From: Saprolegnia diclina VS20
Lineage: Eukaryota; Oomycota; Saprolegniomycetes; Saprolegniales; Saprolegniaceae
Direction of reading: 5' to 3'
Assembly: GCF_000281045.1 (NCBI RefSeq)
Contig: NW_008246069.1
Span: forward strand, 1,105,627 to 1,156,965
DNA length: 51,339 bases
Shown here piece by piece: positions 42,746 through 51,339 of the stretch. The stretch's first letter is position 1. Every line of letters starts with the position of its first letter. Made by a program: the position numbers and the translations under genes. The notes beneath the pieces were generated by a model that was given only the letters and a program-made list of their open reading frames with translations, had not been told where the DNA came from and searched no databases.

Positions 42746-45700
42746 ATGATGAAGAAGCACGCGACCAAGACTGTGGGCCGCGCAACGCCGTCGACGGCCA
42801 AGGCGAAGGCCCGCGCGGCCTTTAGCGTCGGCCAGCTCGTCGATGTGGCACAAGAGACCGTCGGCAAGTGGAAGCGCGGCAAGATCATGTCGCTGCGCCA
42901 AGGCGCGCCCACAACGAGCGCTAGCAAGCGCCGCCCCGAGAACACGAGCCTCCAGTACGATATTGCCTACGAGAACGGACAAATTGAGTGCGACATCGAC
43001 GCCGACCGCCTTCGACCGATGGCAAAAGAGCCCGCATCGTTGTACCAGGCGCCACCGACAACGTCGCCGACGTCGCTCTCGCGCCCCAAAGCCACGCCGT
43101 CGTCGTCATCGACGGCCACAAAGCGTACGTCACTCGAAGGGTACGGCTCGCACGACGAGACCGAGTCGGGGCCGCCGCCGATGGTGCTACGCACCGAAGA
43201 GCAGCTCCTGGGCCATCAGTCGCAGATCCAAATCGTGCTCGACAACCTCTTTTCGATCCACGCCGACGTGCACTCTGTGGTAGCCCTATTCGATGCATTC
43301 TTGGACAATGTACGAGCCAAAAGGGTAGAAAAAGGCGCTCTCGACCTTGCTCAAGCTCCTGCGCACGGCGCCGCAAGTGACGGCCGACTACTTCCACTTC
43401 AAAGCCGGCGAGACGATTCTGTTGCATATTATTCGGTCCCATAGTCTCTACTCTGTGTTGCAGTGCTACGGCTTTGTGCTCTTGCGCAAAATGTGCCACC
43501 TTTCGTTCGAGAGCTGCCACGTCTTTGTACAGAACGGTGCGGTGGCCGCGATTGCCGGTGCCCTTACGTCTTTTCCCGACGACCCGATTGTTCAGGTAGA
43601 GACTCGATATACGATATAGCGATAGGACGACTCACATGTGGGCATAGGCATCGGGTTGCGGGGCACTCGCAGCATTGGGCCAGCTCAATGTCAACTCGGT
43701 CGCGATCATGCTCGAACACAACATCGTCCCGTTGGTCACAAAAGCGATTTTAAGCCACTTGGAGATCAACGCCAATACGCGCCAAGTCCAGTTTTACGCT
43801 TGCGAAGGTGGCTCGTGCCGCTTGTGTGTGTGTCTCTAGCTGACGTTGGCCTAGTGCTCCTCGAACTCTGTGACCGGGGTGGGGCGCGGGCGGCGGCGGC
43901 CATCGTCGAGCTTCAGGGAGACGACGGCGGCCTGCTCAAGGCTCTTGTACAAGTGCTGCGCAAGAGCCTCAAGCTCGACGACAAGAAGGTGTCGTGCGCC
44001 ATCTGCTCCCTCGTGCTCTGGTAGGACATCCCATTTTTGAGGATATTGAAAGTGGCGTCGTATAGCCTCCTCTCGATGAACAAGGCGACGGCGCAGCTCT
44101 TGCGCCAAACGGACGCGATCTCGGACCTCTCGATTGTCATGGCCAAGTACCCGTCGCACGAAGGCATCCTCAAGTACTCGGTGCTCGCGACGCGAGAGCT
44201 CGCGATTGCTAGTATTCAGAGCCCGAGCAACCGTGTACGACAGACGGCGCGCGTCATCCTGGACGACGACAAGAAGGCGTCAACAGCGACGCCCAAGTCG
44301 AGAAAGCCAATCAAGACACCGACACCGACGGCCAAGGGCCGAGCGACGGCGCGCAGTGTCCCAAAGAAAGACAGGAACGTCGTCACCCGCGAGAAGAAGC
44401 TGCTTGAGACGTATGGGTTTGACCCGGCATCGACACCACTGGGACGCAAGGTGAAGCCGTCGACGGCGGCCTCGGCACTGGCTCCGCCAACCGCAAAAGC
44501 AGCGTTTGCAGCACCGACCGTGGTGACTTCGACGCCGTTGCCGTCGGATCCAGATATCTTATTGACACGGCCGCACTCGTCGTCGAAGCTCCAGCCGCTT
44601 GTGTTTGATACCTTGCCAACAGCGCGCCCGCAAACGACAACACCGACGAGTGGAGCCAAGTGGAGCGATAAATTGACTCCTCGCGTGCCCCCGGCGGAGC
44701 TCAAGACGCTTGCATCCGAGCTCTTTCAGCCCAAAGAGGACGACGGACCACGCCCGTCGTCTTCGGATGCGTCGGCGCTCAACCGCATTAGTTTTGCAGA
44801 CAAGTTGCACCGGATGATCGAGAAGGCCGAGACGTCGCTGGGGACGACCGCACAAGTTTTGCCGCCGGCCACGACGCCTCGACCCATCGAATCGAGCCGT
44901 CCGACAGAGTCGGTTCTGCCGCCGGCGACGACGCCCTGGCCAATGCCCGTTTCCGAGGTGCGACCCGTCACACCAGCATCCACATTGCCCGAGATCGTCT
45001 TTGGCGAGCGCGGCATCTTTACACCGATTGCCAATAAGCAGCCCGTCATCGAGCTCTTCCCCGTTGGCACCAAGGTGCGTGTCCGCTTCAACGGCGGCGC
45101 GCGCTACTATCCTGGCGTCATTGCCGCAACGTATCCGGACCAACGCTGCTACGACATCGACTACAACGACGGCGAGCAAGAGTCGAAGGTTCCTATCGAC
45201 TGGATACGCCTGCAGCCGACCGCGGGCCTAGTGGCGGCGCTGTCGCCGGTCAAGGTCCGTCGTATTTTTCACGAAGGCGACTGCGTCGAGGCGCGGCCGC
45301 CGGGCAAAACGGCCTTTTACCCTGCGCGTGTGGTGCACGCCACGTCCAAGTTTGGGGCGACGGGGTACGTCTACGACATCGCGTACGATAGCGGCGAAGC
45401 CGCGAGCGACGTGCCTCAAGAATGCCTTCGCCCGATGGTGCTTCCCGAGTGGGTCTTCTCGCTCGGACAGACAGTCGAGGCCCGCTACAAAGGTCGGTCC
45501 AAGTACTACCGCGGTACCGTCAACAAGCTTCGCCTCACGGGGCACTATGACATTCTCTACGACGATGGCGAGCAAGAAGTCAACATCCATCGGGACTACA
45601 TTCGTGCCGTCGTTGTGCTCGAGTCGTATGAAGACGGCGACGCTGTCGAGGCCCAAGCGGAAGGCCTGCAAGAGTATGCACCTGGAGTCGTCACTCGCTG

Positions 45701-48700
45701 CCGCCTCGATGGCTCCTACGACGTCCGTTTTCTTGCTGGCAACGAAGAGACGTTCATTGGGCCGGAGCGGATCCGCCGACGGAAAGGCGGGCCGCTCGTG
45801 CAAGACGTAGGCGACGATCCTGGACCAGTGCCCGTCGAGCTGGAGAGGCCGCCCCCCGAGACCGTCGTTTCGCCGCGAGCTCTCAAAGCATCGGCGGTAA
45901 CCCCCCTCGTACCGCTGCTGCGTCCGCCAACACCCCGCGTTGAGAAGAGCACGGATCAAGACGCACCCTTGTCGCCCACAACACACACAGACGATGGTGC
46001 GCTTCCGACGCCACCCGAGCCATCGCATCTGTCGGTGGTGGCATCTCCATCGCCCGAGCCGTCACCGACCAAGCAAGACGATGCCCGAAGCGAATCACCA
46101 AGAAAGGCGGTAGCGACCTTCGAGCGCCACCAACGGGTCCAGGTGCGCGTGAACGGGTCCGTGCAAGTAGAGACGGGCGTCGTCCTGCGTTGCCGCCTCA
46201 ACGGCACATACGACATTGAGTTTGACACGGGGGAGAAGGAAATCGGTGTACCCCCCGATCAGATCGAACCGATGACGTGGCCGCCCCAAGAGTACATTCC
46301 GCTGTGGCATCTCGGCGACATCATTGAGGCGCGGTGTCGCGGACGGACGCGGTATATCCCCGGTGTCATTGCGCAAGTGCATGTCGAGCCAACGTCGGCG
46401 CGCTACGACGTTCACTTTGAGAACGGTGTTGTTCAAGAACACTTGGACGAAGACAGCATCCATTTACTGCGGCGGTGTCCGGATGTCACGGCTGTGTTTG
46501 CGGCCAACGCTCGGGTAGCTATGGACGGCCAAGATGGCGTCATTGCGCGTTGCTTGACCAACGGGTGCTACGACGTTTTGCTCGACGTTGGCACCGAAGT
46601 CACGATGGTTCCGTTCCAATACCTGACGCCATCGACGGCGCCGTTGCCAACACCAAGTGCCCTTGAGGCAGCGCAAGAAGCACACCCGGTGCTTCCATCC
46701 GACGATGCATCGGCAGACGCGCCATTTTTGATTTCTGAGACTGCAGCGACGGTAGTGGTCGACCCCTCGCCCAAAACCGCGGATGCGGCACCGGATGGCG
46801 ATGTGTCAGATGCATCACGGGTCGAGGGTCGCGAAGCCGTCGAGCCTGAGGTTACTGTCGCTGACGTCAACATGCCAGAAAAAGTACCCATTTTGAGCGA
46901 CACTGTCGACCCAAGCAGCTTGTTTGCCTCTGAATCGAACGACGAGGTCGCCGACTACTCGTCGACGAGCGTTGCTGGGGACGATGAGCCAATCTTGGTA
47001 CCAGAAGTCGTGACTGCCATGTCCGGGCCCGCCGTGACCGACAGCGCTGAAGCGGAGCCAAACGAAGCTCCATGCACTCTGGATATGGCGCACGAGCTCA
47101 GCGCCTCTTTAACCTCGAGCGTCTTGAGTGCTGCAGTGCTTGGAGTGGGCAGCCCTGGTGCCCATGATGACGTGGCCGATGAGATTTCCGAAACGGCTCG
47201 CGATGCGGACGGCGCAGCCGCCAGCACCGTGACCTCGTCGGCAACTGCAGTCGTTGCAAATGCAATTGGCACGGCCGTGAGCGATATTACCGCAGAAGCA
47301 CTACGCAGCAGTCTTGTGGAGACAACGGCAGCCCCGTGCGATGTCTCAGACAAATCGACGCGCCTTTTTGACGACGTTATCGCGGACGCAAAGGACGTGG
47401 TATATCTGCATGACGACGCAACGTCTGTTTCCAACGATCACAACGCGGATGAGAAGCCAACCTTACTCGAGGCCGACGCCAAGGACTCTACCGATGTTTG
47501 GACATCAAACCAGATGGACGACGTTGGCGAAGCTGTCCGCATTTCGGCAACCGCCGTTGCCGTCGGTGCCATTGCGATTGGCGCGGCCGTTCATGCGTGT
47601 GCCGTCGAGCGACCACACGATGATGTCGCCGTCGCACGGGGCCAAGCCACGGCCCACTGGGCGTCAGACACCTACGACGTTGCGTCCGATTCCAACGAAG
47701 CGGTTACGTCCTCGAAGAGCATTGATGCGCCTGAGACCAAGGATGCGGACTTGGATCCAGTGCACGTGAACGCGAACGCGATCGAGGGCAGTGTCGACGC
47801 TTCCGGCGATGGTCCACTCTCAGAACTCGACATGGACGTCTGCTGCCCGAGTGCGACGGAGGAGGCACCGGTGTTGGCACTCAGCGATGACCCGTTTGCT
47901 CTGGCAATGGCTATCAATGCTGTCGCCGAAACGACCTGCAACGACGTCTTACAAACGGCCACGACACACGTACTCGACTCGTGGACGCCGGCACCGCAAG
48001 ACGCTGTTGCTGCCGACGTGAACACCGACGACTATGATTTTTACGCCGCCGGCGACGAGTGTGCGCCGCCCGAACACGCGACCAGCGACGAGTCGGCGCC
48101 GCAAGAGCTCGTTGCCGCCGTCGCTAGCACAGAGGACTTTGACTTTTATGCAACCAGCGACGAGTGTGCACCTCCCGAAATGGAAGAAACCGCGTCGGCG
48201 TTTGAAGACGAGGCGGCGTCGACCGAAATGCAAAAGAACGATGTGGACTTGGACCATGCCACACCGACGTCAGCGCGGGATGGCGCGAGCGATCACGTGG
48301 TGTCGCTCGAGCACGAAGCACCTGAAGGCAACGCCACCGACATCGCGCTCGCATTGGAGGAAGAAGCGCTGCGTGCGGCCACCGTGCATGATCTGAGCGT
48401 TGTGGTGACGACCGGTATGGTCGCTTTGGCCGTCGCTACGGCAACTTGCGCATCGACTTCAAGCACGGCATCAACGGTAGCATTGCGGACTGTAGCGACA
48501 GACGACCAGCCAAGCGCCGACGAAACCCTGTTGGCCTCGGGCAACGTGCCAGACGACGCCGTCGCTCGCCAGCAAGAAGCGGCCGCCATCGTTCCCCACG
48601 AGCTTTGCGCGGCAGTCGCGTCGGACGCTGTCGCTACCGCTTTGCGCACGATGGCGTCTTCAACGCCGCTAGAGACGACGGAGTCGTGTTTTGTGGTCGA

Positions 48701-51339
48701 GACGGAAAGAACCGCCCGCATTGACCACCGGAGCGACGGTACACCCGAGACGCTTCACGCAACGGCGGCCGCAGCTGTGAACGACGCCATTCACGGCGCT
48801 GTGGATATTCTTACAGCCCAGATGCATCCCAACGATGACCCGCCCACTGGCGCCAGCAAGGACAAACCCGAGTCGACGAACGAGGATGGTCACAAGTCGA
48901 TGCTACCAGCCGACAACCCCAAATCTACGAAAACCAGTCCCCGGGAGACTTTGACTTTAATCGCCAGGACCGACTCTGCGCAAGTGCTGCAAGGAGACCA
49001 CGAGACGGCGAGCAGCAGCCAAAGCGCGGCCGCTCTTGAGCCTACGACGGTCGTCAATGTCCCAGACAACACACTTCGGACTCTGGCAACAGCAGTTGTC
49101 TCGGAAGCGATCCAAGCGGCCTCAGAGTCGAAAGACCTCGTCCGTCTTCTCGACGACGCCGCTTACATCAACGATATCAAGCCAACCGATGCCAGCGACT
49201 CGCCTCGGACTATTGATGACGCAGTCTTTGAAGCCAAACCCACTGCCACGTCTTCGCGCGACGACTTGTTTGACAAAGTTCAACCGTACGAAGCTGACGA
49301 ATCCAAGTCGAGCTCGCTCGATGCTCTGCACGCGTTGGCAGCTACAGTTACCGTCACAGCAATCGAAGCTGCTACCAAAGCAACATTGTGGGACGACGCG
49401 AAAGCAAACGTCGAAACGGCGCCTCTAACCTTTGACCAAGCTACTGCGGCTGGCGACGAGTCGCTGGACCATGGTGCGAAGGACGCAGTCGAGACTGCTA
49501 ATGCCAAGGACGTCGACGACGCTGACACCAAAGGTGCACCGGACGACGACAAGTCGACGTGTGGCGCCAGCACATCTCGTGAAATTTTGCACAAGTCGGC
49601 GACGGACATGGTGGCAGATACAATCTCTGTCGCCATGAACTGGCGTACGGACGAGCTTCAGCGCGCCGAGCTCAAAATGCAGTCGCACGACCAGCTGGAG
49701 CACGAAGCAAAGATCTCTGACGACGCAAAGTCGCCGCGTGTCGACCACCAAGGTGGTACGACCATGTCCACCGAGGCGAAGGAGGCTGAGGCCACAAGCA
49801 ACACATCGGAAGTTGCCATTGAAGACAGCGACTCTGTGGGAGAAAACGACTCGGTGCACGAGACGACCCCGTCAATTGTCATGGCTCGAGCAATCAACTC
49901 GGTCGCTGAGACGACGTGCAGCCATGCGTTTCAGTCGGCCACAACACATGTTGCCGAGAGGCAAACCCTGGTACACGAAGAAGCCTTCAACCTCGAGTTA
50001 CGACCTCAAAATGTGGCGAGCTGCCGACACGACGCGCCTCACGCTGCAGCCAGCGTCCTTGCAGTGCAGCTAGCATCATCTGGTTCCGAACCCGACGAGA
50101 CCACGTGCGAAGTCATTACAGTGGTTGCAAGCACGGTCGTGGCGAATGCAGTCGACGAAGGGCTCCAGCGGTCGCGTCCAACGACAGCAAGCGGCGCGCA
50201 CAAAACGATACGGGATCTTGACGACTCGACAGAGGCATGGAGCCTCCCAGACTCTGTCGTCCCTGCAGCTGACGTGCCCCCGATTCTGGACATTGCACCT
50301 CTTCCACTGCACAAGCTCGAATGTGCGCGCAGTGCGTCGACTATCGCCGTCGACTCGCTGCTTCAAGAAGGAATCGCTCGCGCTAGCGCAGTCTTTGCAG
50401 CAAGTTCCGAGCTGCCTCCAAGTAGCAGTGATGCACCGATCAAACACGCGCATATCGAGCCAAGTACGATTCCCGCAGCACCGTCCGACGAGAGCAGCAG
50501 CGTGGCGATCAAAGCCGCCGATGCCTCGAAAGCGTTTGTACCAGAAAAGGCTCTGGACGATCTGCTGCTTGGTTTGCCCAAGGCCGACGCGAAAGCAGCC
50601 AGCGACAATAAGGACAAGCGCACGAGCTACTTGAGCCAAGAGCGCTTCGACAACCAATCAGAGAGCGGGCAGCTCGACGTCCCACCCGTCCGCGTCATGC
50701 TGAGCCACACTGTGGACAGCTTTGTACACGATGGCGTTGAGCGCGCAATGCAGACGATGGTCAATTCCAGCGATGAGAGTCCAACGAAGAACAATCTCGA
50801 CGCGAGTAAAGAAGCGCCGCGGCGGGTCCAGGAGCCTGAGGATCGACCCTCAGTGGACGATGCGACGTTGCGCATGGACCACGCATCCGAGTCTCCAAGA
50901 GAGAACCAAGACGAACCTACCGAGTCTTCAGCACCACCCAGCTCTTTCTCTACCTCGGTGTCCACTGTCGACAGCTTTGCCGACCTTGTCGGCTCGACGG
51001 TAGACTCCATTCTTGCCCAAGCCGTGACACGCCATGCGTCTTCAAACCTCATACCACCGTTGGCACTACCCGTATCCCAGCAACACGCCAACGCCGCCTC
51101 GTACAACCCACATAGCAGCTTTATCGACACCGTCAGTGCAATCACCAACCCCGATCTCGACTCTTCGACATTTGATATACAGTCGACATGCGCCACAGAC
51201 TCCGAGACCGCTCGCTTTGAGTTCGACGTACCCGATTTCGACATTCCCGCGGCCAGCATGGAGTCGGAAGAGCCCATCCCGGTGGTCGAGCAAGTCGAAG
51301 ACAACGAATATGCGCTCGCTGACTTTGATGCGGCGGCCG
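42746..51339 (+). CDS. Giant Tudor-like / armadillo protein with acidic helix-repeat tail (partial, C-terminus beyond window)
   Basis: Exons 42746-43279, 43329-43595, 43648-43807, 43855-43993 and 44042->51339 give at least 2,799 residues. Four introns of 47-52 nt are phase-matched. The fourth (43994-44041, donor GTGCGC) is needed to skip an in-frame TAG at 44022. An N-terminal Tudor/Agenet-like knot (residues about 28-95; GQLVDVAQETVGKWKRGKI, YDIAYENGQ) comes first. Residues about 165-460 are armadillo/HEAT-like (ASGCGALAALGQLNVNSVA, VSILKVASYSLLSM). Seven more knots lie between about 45060 and 46640 with the pattern VxAR..G...YYPGVV......YDI.Y.DGE. From 46650 the tail is acidic, Ala/Thr/Asp-rich and disordered with recurring hydrophobic helices. 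Tudor-like knots bind methylated residues or act as protein docks; the function here is unknown. Its length and repeat-rich tail suggest a scaffold. Two ATGs (42746, 42749) are possible starts. Confidence 0.85.
47089..51040 (+). other. Array of about 15 amphipathic helix motifs inside the giant protein tail
   Basis: Within the acidic tail, short hydrophobic helices recur every 80 to 150 residues. Examples are ATAVVANAIGTAVSDI (near 47250), LATAVVSEAIQAASES (near 49085), VVASTVVANAVDEGLQ (near 50120) and VGSTVDSILAQAVTRH (near 50985). Others lie near 47090, 47530, 47890, 48400, 48600, 48755, 49320, 49580, 49875, 50340 and 50700. The pattern of small or aliphatic residues spaced 3-4 apart matches the general form of AKAP helices. 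The helices near 47890 and 49880 share AINAVAETTC/AINSVAETTC and QTATTHV/QSATTHV, so part of the array is duplicated. Confidence 0.6.
48028..48180 (+). repeat. Internal protein repeat in the giant gene
   Basis: The stretch DYDFYAAGDECAPPE (about 48028-48072) recurs as DFDFYATSDECAPPE (about 48136-48180), pointing to a recent internal duplication in the tail. The flanking residues are acidic and much less alike. Confidence 0.8.

Noticed and set aside
44022-44024. In-frame TAG in the giant Tudor/armadillo gene, as a sign of a pseudogene
   Set aside because: A 48-nt intron (43994-44041, GTGCGC..TTGAG) removes the stop, keeps phase and restores an armadillo-like repeat, although its acceptor is GAG and not the usual TAG.
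1-51339. Transposons, retroelements, virus-like elements, CRISPR arrays, tRNA and rRNA genes
   Set aside because: I saw no reverse transcriptase, integrase, transposase or capsid-like frames, no spaced repeats of CRISPR type, and no convincing cloverleaf or rRNA sequence; a tRNAscan and repeat search would be needed to exclude them fully.

Overview
This window is nuclear DNA from a compact eukaryotic genome, most likely an oomycete, perhaps a member of the Saprolegniales (inference). The evidence is GC-rich coding DNA, intergenic gaps mostly of 50-1,700 bases, and about 45 very short introns (40-68 nt, usually GTACGT-like donors and TAG acceptors). Typical gene types include a C-x4-C-x9/10-C-x2-H zinc-finger protein and a leucine-zipper-like protein with a conserved C-terminal domain. 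There is no sign of bacterial operons, CRISPR arrays, prophages or intact mobile elements. An assembly gap of 380 N lies at 19742-20121.

Left part (1-24,500): a large IQ-motif/coiled-coil protein runs off the left edge. It is followed by a small zinc-finger protein, a PAP2 phosphatase, a probable decayed gene, a WDR81-like BEACH-WD40 protein, a BAR-domain protein, a PDCD2/MYND protein, a stand-alone DUSP protein and dyskerin (CBF5). A 44-bp near-perfect hairpin lies in the 3' region of dyskerin, next to a frame-broken coding-like stretch. Then come a B12D/MLRQ respiratory-complex-like protein and a TMEM8/myomaker-like membrane protein.

Middle (24,500-36,950): a multicopper oxidase, a HAD-type hydrolase, a Tctex-type dynein light chain, a CRAL-TRIO/GOLD lipid-transfer protein, an oomycete-type leucine-zipper-like protein and NAD-dependent glycerol-3-phosphate dehydrogenase. 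A partly duplicated intergenic block follows.

Right part (36,950-51,339): the most striking locus is a 13-exon gene on the minus strand. Its exons join in frame into a predicted 944-residue protein with a myristoylation-type N-terminus, a SAM domain, a TIR domain and a C-terminal armadillo array. These are the same three modules as animal SARM1, in a different order. Next come a threonine aldolase and a giant protein running off the right edge. That protein has an N-terminal Tudor-like knot, an armadillo-like region, seven more Tudor-like knots and a long acidic tail. The tail carries about fifteen degenerate amphipathic helices that resemble PKA-anchoring (AKAP) helices.

The genes look like independent housekeeping and signalling units, often divergent with CCAAT boxes in the shared upstream regions. 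All splice models were built by eye from open frames, phase matching and GT-AG sites, and no transcript evidence was available.
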